A stretch of 62,657 nt of DNA. Source: an uncultured Bacilli bacterium (GTDB lineage Bacteria; Bacillota_I; Bacilli_A; RF39; UBA660). The stretch's first letter is position 1; each line of letters begins with the position of its first letter. Location: NCBI GenBank assembly GCA_947629445.1, contig CANRDU010000006.1:1-62657 (forward strand). Direction: 5' to 3'. This document shows positions 8,205 through 18,080 of this stretch, piece after piece. Position numbers and translations under genes: made by a program. Under the pieces are notes generated by a model. The model was not told the origin of the DNA. It ran no database searches and saw only the letters and a program-made list of their open reading frames with translations.

Positions 8205-9278
8205 ATGGAGAGAAACCAAAGAAGTTCTGGTATTGAACTTTTAAGAATTTTTATGATGTTACAAGTTATATTTTTACATGTTTGTACATGGGGTGGATAT
8301 GCAGATGTTGCTAAAACTATGGGAAATGCTCATCGCTATCTTTACTATGTTTTGCGTTTTGTATCTAGATGTCCTGTAAATGTTTTCTTTTTATTAACTG
8401 GTTACTTTATGATAAAAAAAGAATTGCATTTTGAAGATGTCAAACGAAGAGTATTTAAAATATATATTCCTATGTTGTTTTTCTCTTTCGTCATTCCTAT
8501 TTCACTAGTAGGACTTGATATTGCGACGTTAGATCAAGTTAATATTCCTAAAATATTTTTTCCATTTTTATGTAAAACTTGGTATTTTTTAACAGATTAT
8601 ATTTTGATTATTATCTTAGCTCCTTTTTTGAACCGTTTCGTTCATTCACTTAGTAAGAAAGAGTTTGAGATATTACTTCTTATTTTAACATTCGTTCTTT
8701 GTATTTGGAATCCTCTTGCTAATTTGAAACCATTTTCTAGTTTTATTAGTACTCAATTTGTGATTGCCAATGAGGGTGGAAAGAGTCTTTATTATTTTGG
8801 ATTCCTTTACTTGGTAGGAGGATATTTATCACTATACTGGAAAGATAATAAAAAACCAGAATTCAAATATTTATTTGCTTTTGCTTATTGTGCTATTATA
8901 CAGTTTGTCCTTGTATACTTCTTTAAGGACTATTATGGTATTTCGGAAATTTATAATAATTTATTTATCTTTTTCCAAAGTGTTTTTCTAGTTCTATTTT
9001 TTAGAAACTTGAATTTTCATTCAAAAGTAATCAACTATATATCAGGATATACTTTGGTGGTTTATATTATACATGAACATTCTCTTTTACGGTATTATTT
9101 ATGGAGATTTCTTCCTCTTCATAATCGTAGTTTTTATACAGGATTTTATATAATTAAAATTTTAGTTATTTGTATACTTATTTATGCTTGCTGCATGTTT
9201 ATAGAATTTTTAAGACGAGTTTTATTTCATTTTATAGAAGAGATTGGTAAAAAATTGAAGGAAAAGGAAGTCTCATAA
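8205..9278 (+). CDS. Membrane acyltransferase (acyltransferase-3 / OafA family)
   Basis: A 357-residue multi-pass membrane protein. The N-terminus has the family pattern SSGIELLRIFMMLQVIFLHV with the conserved histidine, then FVSRCPVNVFFLLTGYFM. About ten hydrophobic helices cover the rest. These enzymes usually O-acetylate cell-surface polysaccharides, taking the acyl group from cytoplasmic acetyl-CoA. The start at 8205 is preferred because GGGAGG lies 7 nt upstream; an upstream GTG at 8190 would overlap that site. It sits between the SGNH hydrolase and the TagF-like genes, so it probably decorates their product. Confidence 0.82.
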   Translation: MERNQRSSGIELLRIFMMLQVIFLHVCTWGGYADVAKTMGNAHRYLYYVLRFVSRCPVNVFFLLTGYFMIKKELHFEDVKRRVFKIYIPMLFFSFVIPISLVGLDIATLDQVNIPKIFFPFLCKTWYFLTDYILIIILAPFLNRFVHSLSKKEFEILLLILTFVLCIWNPLANLKPFSSFISTQFVIANEGGKSLYYFGFLYLVGGYLSLYWKDNKKPEFKYLFAFAYCAIIQFVLVYFFKDYYGISEIYNNLFIFFQSVFLVLFFRNLNFHSKVINYISGYTLVVYIIHEHSLLRYYLWRFLPLHNRSFYTGFYIIKILVICILIYACCMFIEFLRRVLFHFIEEIGKKLKEKEVS

Positions 9279-9350
9279 TCGTCCCACTATAGTCTATAAT
9301 GCAGGTCTTCACAAAGGATAATTTTTATTTTTTAGATATGAAAAAGTAGG

Positions 9351-9380
9351 TTGATATAACTTGCTTTTTTTTGATATAAT
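9351..9380 (+). promoter_or_regulatory. Promoter of the TagF-like gene run
   Basis: TTGATA (9351-9356), an 18-nt spacer and TATAAT (9375-9380) preceded by TGA. It lies upstream of the ribosome site AGGAGG and the ATG at 9418 and begins the polymer transferase operon. Another TATAAT at 9295-9300 lacks supporting elements. Confidence 0.65.
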
Positions 9381-9417
9381 GGAATAAGGGATTATAAATA
9401 CTCACAAGGAGGCATTT

Positions 9418-11034
9418 ATGAATACGCTGATTACAAAAATTTTTTGGAGACGAACTTATTTGTTTATAGAGTATGAAAGTGATGATGAGGTTCAACTTTC
9501 TTTAGTGCGTCAAGTTGGCAAGAAGAAAAAGGAAGTTTTTCAAAGCCATTTGTTGGAAACAAAAGCGATTGGAGAACGAAAATATAGAGCTAAGATAAAT
9601 ATTGCTATCGCAGAGGGAAGAGAACTTTTAAAACCGGGGAAGTGGATGGTAGTTTTAGATGGGGATGTTAGTAAAATCCCTAAGATTTCTGATGACATTT
9701 TGCTTACTATTGAAGATTATTCCCGTGTTTTTCGTTATAGTCAAAACGCAAATGCTTATGTGGTTACTTTTCATATTACGGAAACAGAGCCAATTATGTT
9801 ATCCCTTTATGCAAATTATATGATTACGAATAATCATCCTGAAAAGAATACATTATCAGATGCTTGGCATAGACCACAAAAGAAACTACGTTTTCTAGCC
9901 ATTTTGTTTGGTAAAAAAATATTGAATTTATATTATCAAATTTGTACAAGAGTAACGTTGAAAAGAGGCAAAAGAATTTTATTTATGTCTCAGAATATGG
10001 ACCATATTAGAGATAATATGGAAGCAATAGATATTCGCCTTAAAGAGCGCAAACTAGATTCTAACTATAAAATTACTTATGATTTTGTCAACATATTTGA
10101 CGGAAAGAAAAGACTTTGGTATTGGCCTAAAATATTGTTTAGGATAGCTCGAAGTGACTATATTTTTGTAGATGATTATGTTCCTGTTTTTTCTTTCTTG
10201 AAATTAAATAAGAAAACAGTCGTAACCCAGTTGTGGCATGCCGGTTTTGGCTTTAAATTAGTTGGATATGGACGCTTTGGTATTAATGGCTCTCCGCACC
10301 CTTATGAATCATGTCATAGAAAATATACATACGGTGTTATTGGTAATGATTTTTTAAAAGAAATTTATTCAGAGGTTTGGGGAATTGAAAAAGAATCGAT
10401 TTTAGCTACAGGTATGCCTCGACTTGACCATTTTTTAGATGAAGATCATATCAAGAGTGTGAAGGCGGAATTTTATCAAAAATATCCACAGTTACAGGGA
10501 AGAAAAATAATTACTTTCGCACCTACCTATCGTGGCAATAATCAAGCAGAAGCTTATTATGATTATGGTAAGATTGATTTTGATGCATTGTATCAATTTT
10601 GTAAAAAAAACAATTATGCGGTTGCCTTTGGAAAACATCATTTCATATTGCAAGATATTCCGATTAAAGAAGAATACCATGATCTTATTTACGATATGTC
10701 TTCTTACAAGTTAAATGATTTATTTTATGTTACAGATATATTAATTACGGATTATTCTTCTAGTTTTTATGATTTCTTACTTTTAAAAAGACCAGTTCTT
10801 TTCTATGTATTTGATAAAAATCTTTATTCTGCTACGCGTGGTGTTCATAGACCGATTGATTCTGTGGCACCTGGAAAAGTGTGTATGACGTTCCAAGAAT
10901 TAATGGATTCGTTAGAAAAAGAAGACTATGGTCAAAAAGAAAAAGCTAATTTTTTAACGGATAAATGTGTTAGCAATCAAAAAATGGCAAGTGATCAGGT
11001 CATTGATTTTGTCCTTCTTGGCAAAAAGAATTAG
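9418..11034 (+). CDS. TagF-like CDP-polyol phosphotransferase (1)
   Basis: A 538-residue cytoplasmic enzyme of the CDP-glycerol glycerophosphotransferase family (teichoic acid primases and polymerases). The first ~170 residues are an extra beta-rich domain. The GT-B catalytic part follows, with family motifs WHAGFGFKLVGYGRFG, TFAPTYRGN, a KHH pair and ITDYSSSFYDFLLLKRPVLF. These enzymes move a polyol phosphate from a CDP-linked donor onto a membrane-bound chain. It is the first of three in a row. Given the GatZ/GatD-like genes downstream, the donor here could be CDP-galactitol instead of CDP-glycerol; that is inference. Confidence 0.83.
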   Translation: MNTLITKIFWRRTYLFIEYESDDEVQLSLVRQVGKKKKEVFQSHLLETKAIGERKYRAKINIAIAEGRELLKPGKWMVVLDGDVSKIPKISDDILLTIEDYSRVFRYSQNANAYVVTFHITETEPIMLSLYANYMITNNHPEKNTLSDAWHRPQKKLRFLAILFGKKILNLYYQICTRVTLKRGKRILFMSQNMDHIRDNMEAIDIRLKERKLDSNYKITYDFVNIFDGKKRLWYWPKILFRIARSDYIFVDDYVPVFSFLKLNKKTVVTQLWHAGFGFKLVGYGRFGINGSPHPYESCHRKYTYGVIGNDFLKEIYSEVWGIEKESILATGMPRLDHFLDEDHIKSVKAEFYQKYPQLQGRKIITFAPTYRGNNQAEAYYDYGKIDFDALYQFCKKNNYAVAFGKHHFILQDIPIKEEYHDLIYDMSSYKLNDLFYVTDILITDYSSSFYDFLLLKRPVLFYVFDKNLYSATRGVHRPIDSVAPGKVCMTFQELMDSLEKEDYGQKEKANFLTDKCVSNQKMASDQVIDFVLLGKKN

Positions 11035-11041
11035 GTGATTT

Positions 11042-12175
11042 ATGAAAAAAATAAAATTATTCCTTCTCCAAATAGCTGTTTTAGGATTAAAATTTATTTA
11101 TGCTTTCTTGAAATTATTGAAAACCAAAAATAAGATTACTTTTATTAGTAGGCAAGGAAATTCACCTTCTATTGATTTTGAAATTCTTTCAAAGAGGATA
11201 AAGGATAAATATCCGGATTATCAAGTTGTGATGCTTACTAAGAAATTGGATAATAAAATTGCCTACATGTTTCATATGCTTGTTCAAATGTATCATGTGG
11301 CGACTTCTAAAATTGTCATTTTAGATTCTTATTGTATTGTTGTTAGCGTCTTAAAACATAAAAAGTCACTTAAAGTGATTCAGATGTGGCATGCTGTTGG
11401 CAGCATGAAAAAGTTTGGCTATGCTATGCTTGGAAAAGAAGAGGGGAACGATAAGGATATTGCTAGAATTATGTGTATGCATAAAAACTATGACTATATT
11501 TTGATTTCCTCTAAAAATTTTATGAAAGATTATTTAGAAGGATTTCATTGTGATGAAAATCAAGTACTAGAAATTCCTCTTCCTAGAGTGGATTGGTTAT
11601 TAGATGAGAAATATCGCAATCGCAAAAAACAAGAATTATTAAAGAAATTTCCTGCTCTACGTGGAAAGAAAAATATTTTATACTGTTCTACTTTTCGCAA
11701 ACATGCTTCGAATAGTGTAGAGCATATTGATAAATTGGTGGAGTGTATTGATTTTAATAAATATAACCTATTATATAAACCGCATCCTTTAAATACTATC
11801 AAACCAACAGATTCTAGAATTATTCAATCTTTTCAGAATACTTATGAGGCACTAATGGTCGCTGATTATGTAATCTGCGATTATTCTAGTATTATTTATG
11901 AGGTAGGACTTTTAAAAATACCTATTTATTTATATGCTTATGATTGGGAAGAATATAAGACGAAAAGAGAATTAAACTTTGATTTGCAAAAAGAGGTTCC
12001 AACCTTGTTTACAGATAATCCTAAAATTATTATGGATGCGATTGAAAATGACAGATTTGATTTTGATGGCTATCAACGTTTTGTAGAAAAAAATATTCAT
12101 ATTCCGAAGGATGGATGTACTAACGAAATATTAAAACTGATTGAAAAAATATTAACAAATGATAATTCTATTTAG
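11042..12175 (+). CDS. TagF/TagB-like CDP-polyol phosphotransferase (2)
   Basis: A 377-residue protein, close to the size of the single-unit primase TagB. An amphipathic or hydrophobic N-terminal helix (about 4-24) suggests membrane association. The catalytic motifs are MWHAVGSMKKFGYA, LYCSTFRKH, LYKPHPL and VICDYSSIIYEVGLL. It starts 8 bp after the previous gene and is therefore in the same operon. A plausible role is to add the first polyol phosphate unit to the lipid-linked linker, but the order of action of the three enzymes cannot be read from sequence. Confidence 0.82.
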   Translation: MKKIKLFLLQIAVLGLKFIYAFLKLLKTKNKITFISRQGNSPSIDFEILSKRIKDKYPDYQVVMLTKKLDNKIAYMFHMLVQMYHVATSKIVILDSYCIVVSVLKHKKSLKVIQMWHAVGSMKKFGYAMLGKEEGNDKDIARIMCMHKNYDYILISSKNFMKDYLEGFHCDENQVLEIPLPRVDWLLDEKYRNRKKQELLKKFPALRGKKNILYCSTFRKHASNSVEHIDKLVECIDFNKYNLLYKPHPLNTIKPTDSRIIQSFQNTYEALMVADYVICDYSSIIYEVGLLKIPIYLYAYDWEEYKTKRELNFDLQKEVPTLFTDNPKIIMDAIENDRFDFDGYQRFVEKNIHIPKDGCTNEILKLIEKILTNDNSI

Positions 12176-12197
12176 ATAATAGTAAGGAGCTTGTTGT

Positions 12198-14801
12198 ATG
12201 AAATTAAGTATTATATATATGCTAGATAATCGAGATTATCAAAAATCGTTAAAAATAGTATCAAAAAAACAATATACAGGGGTAGAGATTATCTTAGTAA
12301 ATAGAATTCTTAAGGGAGAAGAATTTTCTAATTTTAAAAAAAACATTAAGAGTTCTATTACTGTTTTGGATTGTTATCATCAATCTTTAAAAGAATGCTT
12401 AGAAAACGCATGGCCAAAAATACAGGGGGAATTTGTCTATGTAACCACTTCTTCTTGTAACATGAGTGCAAATGCGATTTCTAGTATTCTAAAAAAGATA
12501 AATGAGGGAAAGGCAGATATTTTATATATAAGAGACTCTTTATTTTATAGTAAAACAAAGAAACTTGAGATTCCTTTTCATGAGAAAGATATTGTTTCTA
12601 CCAATTTTTATGCTTATGTTTTTCGCAAGAATTTGGTGAATTCTTTTGACGATGTAGTAGATATTTGTGATAGTGAAACTTGTATTCAAATTCTGTTGCG
12701 TTTATTTTCTCAAAAAGATGAAATTACGTACATAAAAAATGCCTATCTTTTATTTATGAATACACTTTCTTTTAATCATGATTGCCACAATAAAAATTGG
12801 TATACATATACTATTCAAAATATCTATCTTCCGTATGCTAGTCAACATGATTTAAGTTTTTTAGAAGAAGGTATTCTCTATGAGTCTATTTTTGAAAAGT
12901 TTAAAATGAATAAAAATGGTGCCAATAAAGAAGTTTTATTAGGGGAAGAAAGGTATGAATTCTTTCAAGCAATTGGAAAGTTATTACAACAATTTAAAGG
13001 TGATTTCTTTGATTCTTTAGATCGATTAGATCAATCTATTAATAGTGGATATGCTTTTAAATATTTAATGATATTATTTCGAGAAGGGGTAAAGAACTAT
13101 TCTGTGAAGTGGGATGGAGAAAATATTCTATCTACGCTTAATTCTCATGATATTCCTCTTCAAAATGTTACTTTTAATATAGAAAGTCTAAATTACCATG
13201 ATCACCAACTTACGATTGATGCTACTTTTAATTATGTTCAAATGGCAGAACTTTCCTCTAGTAGTATTTATGCTCTTGTAGATGGTAAAAGAGTGGATGT
13301 TAAAAAGTTAGAAATTTACTCTTTGACTAAGTATTTTGCAGTTTCTATGCAGAAAAAATTTGTTTTTCAATTAACGGTTCCTTTTAACGGTATAAAAAGT
13401 GAAATTCAATTTGTATTTAGTTTAAATGGGGAAGAAAGAGTTGTTCCTTTAAATTTTCATAAAGTAGCTTCTCGATTGACAAATATCTATCCTCATTCTT
13501 ATTGGCAGTATAAGGATATTCTTGTTAAGTATCAAAAAAATAAAATAATTATGACCAAGAATAAAGCATTTAGGCATTTGACAAGTGAATTCGCTTTCTA
13601 TTGGGATTTAATGATTTATTCGAAAGGTTTATACCGTATTAAGAATCTATTTTTGAGAACGTTATATTGGTTATTAAAACCGTTTTATGCTCATAAGAGA
13701 ATTTGGTTATATTTTGATAAACTTTATAAAGCAGATGATAACGGGGAGTTTGCGATTACTTACACTAGCAAATTGCAGGATGGCATTAATCACTACTATG
13801 TTATTAATAAAGATTCATACGATTTACCTAGATTAAAGAATAAGGGTATTAAAATTATTAAATTTAATACTTTAAGGCATAAATTAATGAGTCTTTATGC
13901 AGAAAATATTGTAGCAACCCATCCCGATATTATTAAGTTTTGTGGGTTTGGAAAAAATTTACAATTAAGTTTTAGAAATTTGTTTAATGCCAATATTATT
14001 TGTATTGCTCATGGTCTTACGATGCAGAAGAATGCAGAAGTACAAAATAGACTATATGATAATACTATGTTTTATACGACCTCTAGTAAGTATGAAGTGG
14101 AACATCTTTTAAAACCAGCGTATGGTTATACCAAAGATCAGATTGCTCTAACAGGAATGGCTCGCTTTGATGTAATGATTCCGAATGATCAAAGAGAAAT
14201 TTTAATTACACCAACATGGCGTAGAAGCATCTCAGGCGTTTCCAATTTTAATTCTCCAAAGGAGTATAATGATGAATTTAAGTCAAGTTCTTATTATAAA
14301 ATTTATAATTCTTTGATTAATGATAAAGATTTAATTCAGTGTGCGAAAGAAAATGGGTATCGGATTATTTTTTTACTTCATCCTGCGATGAGTTCCCAAA
14401 TTAATGATTATGATAAAAACGAGTATGTTACTTTTTTACAAGCTACTAGTGATATTAGTTATCATGATATTTTATCAAAATCTAGTTTGATGGTTACGGA
14501 TTATTCGGGCGTTCAGTATGATTTTGCTTATATGCATAAACCAATTATTTATTATCATTCAGAACTTTTACCTCCAAGGTTTGAAGAGGGGGCATTAAAG
14601 TATGATACGATGGGCTTTGGACCAATATGTTTAACTCATGAAAGTGTTGTTTCAGAACTAATAAAGTATATGAAAAACGACTGTAAGATAGAAAAAAAAT
14701 ATGATGATAGAATCAATGATTTCTTTGCTTTTGATGATAGAAATAATAGTCAAAGAATTTATGAGGCAATCTTAGAATTCACGGAGCGAATGAAGAAATA
14801 A
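12198..14801 (+). CDS. Large TagF-like polymerase with N-terminal GT2-like domain
   Basis: An 867-residue two-part enzyme. The N-terminal ~220 residues look like a divergent family-2 glycosyltransferase fold (KLSIIYMLDNRDYQKSL, then QGEFVYVTTSSCNMSANAI, where a GT2 would have its DxD region). A beta-rich middle part follows (about 310-420). The C-terminal ~400 residues form the TagF catalytic domain with IAHGLTMQKNAEVQN, ITPTWRRS, FLLHPAM and VTDYSGVQYDFAYMHKPI. Size and architecture match poly(polyol phosphate) polymerases such as TarL/TagF. The GT2-like part lacks a clear DxD motif, so it may not be active. Confidence 0.8.
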   Translation: MKLSIIYMLDNRDYQKSLKIVSKKQYTGVEIILVNRILKGEEFSNFKKNIKSSITVLDCYHQSLKECLENAWPKIQGEFVYVTTSSCNMSANAISSILKKINEGKADILYIRDSLFYSKTKKLEIPFHEKDIVSTNFYAYVFRKNLVNSFDDVVDICDSETCIQILLRLFSQKDEITYIKNAYLLFMNTLSFNHDCHNKNWYTYTIQNIYLPYASQHDLSFLEEGILYESIFEKFKMNKNGANKEVLLGEERYEFFQAIGKLLQQFKGDFFDSLDRLDQSINSGYAFKYLMILFREGVKNYSVKWDGENILSTLNSHDIPLQNVTFNIESLNYHDHQLTIDATFNYVQMAELSSSSIYALVDGKRVDVKKLEIYSLTKYFAVSMQKKFVFQLTVPFNGIKSEIQFVFSLNGEERVVPLNFHKVASRLTNIYPHSYWQYKDILVKYQKNKIIMTKNKAFRHLTSEFAFYWDLMIYSKGLYRIKNLFLRTLYWLLKPFYAHKRIWLYFDKLYKADDNGEFAITYTSKLQDGINHYYVINKDSYDLPRLKNKGIKIIKFNTLRHKLMSLYAENIVATHPDIIKFCGFGKNLQLSFRNLFNANIICIAHGLTMQKNAEVQNRLYDNTMFYTTSSKYEVEHLLKPAYGYTKDQIALTGMARFDVMIPNDQREILITPTWRRSISGVSNFNSPKEYNDEFKSSSYYKIYNSLINDKDLIQCAKENGYRIIFLLHPAMSSQINDYDKNEYVTFLQATSDISYHDILSKSSLMVTDYSGVQYDFAYMHKPIIYYHSELLPPRFEEGALKYDTMGFGPICLTHESVVSELIKYMKNDCKIEKKYDDRINDFFAFDDRNNSQRIYEAILEFTERMKK

Positions 14802-14891
14802 AAAGTCGAAAGTTGCAAAATATAGTTAATCTATGTTATGATGTACTTGATACAGTAGGTTTAAAAAATTGTTGTAAGGAGTTAGTATAAT

Positions 14892-16007
14892 ATGGGGAAA
14901 ACAAGCAAGAAGAAAAACAATAACAAAAATATTAAAGAAGAAGTTTCAGAAACTACTAATACTAACTGTTTCTCTTTAAATATTATCAGCAAGTATCGCA
15001 ATCAGTTGTATGGCTTTGCCATCCTTTGGATTGTTTTCTTTCATGCATATGCTATTGATTTAGTGGATTATTCTTTTGGGCATGATGCTCTCATCCCTTT
15101 AAAAGTTTTCATGAATGGGGGAAATGTAGGAGTAGATATTTTCCTATTTCTTTCTGGAATATGCCTATATTTTTCCTATTTTAAAAATCCGAACTCTTAT
15201 GAATTTTTAAAAAAGAGAATGGTAAGAATTGTTTTCCCAGTTTGGATTATTGACGGTCTTTATTGGCTTATTCGGTATGTATTTGTAGAACATGCTGGTT
15301 GGAGTTCTTTTATTAATCGAATGTTGCTTTTACAATTTTGGGAAAAGGGAGATAGTACTATTTGGTTTGTCTCTTGTATAGCCGTTTTTTATTTCCTATA
15401 TCCCTATATTCATCAATATCTTTTTTCTAAAGAAGAAAAGAATGTATGGTTAAGAGGTATCTTGCTTTTAGGGGTTACTTATCTTGCTGTTATTTGCTTT
15501 GCCAAAGTGAATCCGCAACTTTATGCGAATATAGAGATTGCTCTTACAAGACTCCCTGTTTTCATTCTAGGATGCATTGTTGGAAAATTTGTCTATGAAG
15601 ATAGAAAATTACCTTCGCAATTAAAAGTAATTCCTTTTTTAGCGCTTCTTTTATTTTTAACAATTATTTTTATACACCCTTTTGGTGGTTATCGAATGCG
15701 CTTTTTCTATTTAATAGGTGGTGTTAGTATCGCCTATACCATGTCTATTGTTTTTGAATGGATAGATAAGCATTGTAAGAATTTCAAAATTTTTTCTTTC
15801 ATTTTAAATATCCTTTCTGCAGTTGGACAGTTTTCACTAGAATTATATTTAAGTCATATTATGGTAAATCAAGTTTACCGATTGACACCATTTTATGTAG
15901 AGGGAGATTTATCGAGATATTTAGTGGTAGTAGTAATCGCTATCATCATCGCTTATTTGGCATCTAAAATTTCTAAAAAATGCTCGAAAATCGTTCTTTC
16001 AGACTGA
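14892..16007 (+). CDS. Membrane acyltransferase (acyltransferase-3 family), second copy
   Basis: A 371-residue multi-pass protein with a Lys/Asn-rich cytoplasmic tail (about 1-35) before the first helix. Family signs are YGFAILWIVFFHAYAIDLV with the conserved His, then GNVGVDIFLFLSGICLYFS and RMVRIVFPVWIID. The C-terminal region has LSHIMVNQVYRL. It is distinct from the acyltransferase at 8205. Both probably O-acylate polymer sugars or polyols. It lies between the TagF-like polymerase and the cytidylyltransferase, which ties it to the same polymer. The ribosome site AAGGAG is well placed. Confidence 0.83.
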   Translation: MGKTSKKKNNNKNIKEEVSETTNTNCFSLNIISKYRNQLYGFAILWIVFFHAYAIDLVDYSFGHDALIPLKVFMNGGNVGVDIFLFLSGICLYFSYFKNPNSYEFLKKRMVRIVFPVWIIDGLYWLIRYVFVEHAGWSSFINRMLLLQFWEKGDSTIWFVSCIAVFYFLYPYIHQYLFSKEEKNVWLRGILLLGVTYLAVICFAKVNPQLYANIEIALTRLPVFILGCIVGKFVYEDRKLPSQLKVIPFLALLLFLTIIFIHPFGGYRMRFFYLIGGVSIAYTMSIVFEWIDKHCKNFKIFSFILNILSAVGQFSLELYLSHIMVNQVYRLTPFYVEGDLSRYLVVVVIAIIIAYLASKISKKCSKIVLSD

Positions 16008-16026
16008 TTAGAAAGGAAAAATATAT

Positions 16027-16746
16027 ATGAAAAAACAAAAAAATATTGTAATTTTGATGATGGGTGGTAAGGCAACTAGATTTAATCAAAATATTCCAAA
16101 GCAATATGTTTCTATTAAGGGTTTACCACTATATCTTTATATTGTGCGAAAATTTAATTCTATGAAAAATATTGATTCTATTGTTATTGTGACGAACCCG
16201 GATTATTATGAGAAAACGCTCGAATGGAATGAGTTAGTAGATTCTAGTAAAGTATCTCATGTTATTTGCGGTGGGCAAGGAAGATCTAGAGATGTTTTAT
16301 CTGCTTTAAATACAGTAAGTGAATTTGCAGAACCGGAAGATGTTGTTCTTATTCATGATGCTACGCATCCATACGTAGATGTAGAAGGTACTAATAAAGT
16401 AATTGATGCTATTTGTGAGTATGGTGGAGCAACGTTAGGAGGAAAACAGTATGATACCGTTTATTATACAGAAAACGGAATGTTGAAGGAGGTAATCAGT
16501 AGAGAAAATGTAGTTTCTGGTGCTTCTCCTGAGGGATTTAAATTTGGTCTCATTTATGACATATATAAGAATTCAACATGGGAAGAACTAGATAAAATGA
16601 CATCTGCAGGAGCTCTTGCTTTAGCTAAAAATATCAAAATGGCAATTATTCCATCTGATATTTTAAATTTAAAAATTACTTTCCCAGGAGACATGGAGAT
16701 ATTCAGTAATTTAGTAGATTCATATTTTTTTAAGGAGGATGAATAA
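16027..16746 (+). CDS. IspD/TarI-family cytidylyltransferase (predicted polyol-phosphate)
   Basis: A 239-residue nucleotidyltransferase. The N-terminal CTP-binding loop is GGKATRFNQNIPKQY, the family's G-x-(G/A)-x-R-x(4-5)-PKQ. The metal-binding region is LIHDATHPYVD. TarI and IspD share this fold, making CDP-ribitol or CDP-methylerythritol. Here it is in a wall-polymer operon and translationally coupled (TAATG) to a GatZ-family gene, which is followed by a GatD-like dehydrogenase. The parallel with the TarI-TarJ pair suggests it activates a polyol phosphate, most simply galactitol-1-phosphate to CDP-galactitol. An IspD role in isoprenoid synthesis is less likely because no MEP pathway genes are near. 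Confidence 0.83.
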   Translation: MKKQKNIVILMMGGKATRFNQNIPKQYVSIKGLPLYLYIVRKFNSMKNIDSIVIVTNPDYYEKTLEWNELVDSSKVSHVICGGQGRSRDVLSALNTVSEFAEPEDVVLIHDATHPYVDVEGTNKVIDAICEYGGATLGGKQYDTVYYTENGMLKEVISRENVVSGASPEGFKFGLIYDIYKNSTWEELDKMTSAGALALAKNIKMAIIPSDILNLKITFPGDMEIFSNLVDSYFFKEDE

Positions 16747-18074
16747 TGAGAAATTTATTACTTGATATGGTAGAAAAAAGAAAACTTGGAATCCATAGTG
16801 GAATACCATCTTTTTGTAGTGCGAATAAGATTGTTATTGAAGCTATTATGGAGCAATCAAAGAGGTTTGATGATTACGTGTTAATTGAAGCAACCTCTAA
16901 TCAGGTAAACCAATATGGGGGTTATATGAGTATGACCCCAAAAGATTTTAAGGAATACGTGTATGAAATAGCGGATAAGATTTCATTTGATAAGGATAAA
17001 ATTATTTTAGGAGGAGATCATTTAGGACCTCAGCCTTGGCAAGATTTAGATGAAGAAGAGGCAATGGAGAACTCTAAAACACTGGTACGTCTATGTGTAG
17101 AATCTGGTTATATGAAAATCCATTTGGATACTAGTATGAAATTAGGAAGCGATCCAAAAGATAAAGCTTTAGATCCAATTATTGTTGCAAGACGTGGTGC
17201 TATCTTATATGAAGAGTGTGAAAAGGCTTTTAAAAAGTATAAGAAGAAGAATCCAGATGCCATTCATCCTGTTTTTGTAATCGGTAGTGAAGTTCCGATT
17301 CCTGGAGGAAGTCAAGAGGAAGAAGATACATTGAAAGTGACCGATCCAAAGGATTTTGAAAATACTTTAGCGGCTTATAAAACAGAGTTTGCGAAAAGGG
17401 GATTGGATGATGCTTGGAATTATATTATAGCTGTTGTTGTTCAACCTGGTGTTGAATTTGGTAATGCAGAAATTCATCAATATAACCGGATGGATTCTAA
17501 AAAGTTATGTGATACTTTAAAGAAATATCCAGATATTGTATTTGAAGGTCACTCAACAGATTACCAACCACCGGAGAAATTAAGAGAAATGGTAGAAGAT
17601 GGTATCGCTATTATTAAAGTAGGACCTGCTTTAACTTTTGCATTAAGAGAGGCACTATATTCTCTTGCTATGATGGAAAAAGAATTAGTAAAACCGAGTG
17701 AATGGTCTAATTTTATTGAGGTTTTAGATAAGGCTATGTTAGAAAATCCAAAAAACTGGAACAAACATTACCATGGAACAGAAAAGCAAATTGCTTTAGC
17801 ACGTAAGTATAGTTTTTCTGATAGGTGTCGTTATTATTTAACACAGCCAGAAGTAGAATATGCTATTCAAAAATTATTTGCTAATTTTGATGAGGTTCAT
17901 ATCCCTCTTCATATGCTTCATCAATACATGCCTAACCAATATATTAAAGTTCGTGATGGTAAATTGGAATTAAAGGCTCGTGAATTAGTAAAAGACCATA
18001 TTGTTAACTTAGTAGAAGATTATAATTATGCAGTAAAACATAATTATGTTGTTAGTGGAATTTTTGTAAGGTAG
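16746..18074 (+). CDS. GatZ/KbaZ-family protein (predicted fructose/tagatose-6-phosphate 4-epimerase)
   Basis: A 442-residue (beta/alpha)-barrel family protein. It shares long runs with E. coli GatZ: LIEATSNQVNQYGGY, ILGGDHLGP, VVQPGVEFGN, EGHSTDYQPP and IIKVGPALTFALREA. In E. coli GatZ is the non-catalytic partner of the GatY aldolase. No GatY-like aldolase is present in this window. Stand-alone members of the family are known as D-tagatose-6-phosphate (fructose-6-phosphate) 4-epimerases. In this operon it would convert fructose-6-phosphate to tagatose-6-phosphate, the substrate of the next gene's product. Family assignment is firm; the epimerase role is inference from context and family knowledge. 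Confidence 0.85.
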   Translation: MRNLLLDMVEKRKLGIHSGIPSFCSANKIVIEAIMEQSKRFDDYVLIEATSNQVNQYGGYMSMTPKDFKEYVYEIADKISFDKDKIILGGDHLGPQPWQDLDEEEAMENSKTLVRLCVESGYMKIHLDTSMKLGSDPKDKALDPIIVARRGAILYEECEKAFKKYKKKNPDAIHPVFVIGSEVPIPGGSQEEEDTLKVTDPKDFENTLAAYKTEFAKRGLDDAWNYIIAVVVQPGVEFGNAEIHQYNRMDSKKLCDTLKKYPDIVFEGHSTDYQPPEKLREMVEDGIAIIKVGPALTFALREALYSLAMMEKELVKPSEWSNFIEVLDKAMLENPKNWNKHYHGTEKQIALARKYSFSDRCRYYLTQPEVEYAIQKLFANFDEVHIPLHMLHQYMPNQYIKVRDGKLELKARELVKDHIVNLVEDYNYAVKHNYVVSGIFVR

Positions 18075-18080
18075 GGAAAT

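Noticed and set aside
9295..9300. Extra TATAAT after the first acyltransferase
   Set aside because: No TG extension or -35 and no start codon close by. The promoter at 9351-9380 explains the downstream gene better.
16746..18074. Tagatose-bisphosphate aldolase as the function of the GatZ-family gene
   Set aside because: GatZ needs the GatY catalytic subunit, which is absent from this window, and the locus is one for synthesis of a wall polymer.
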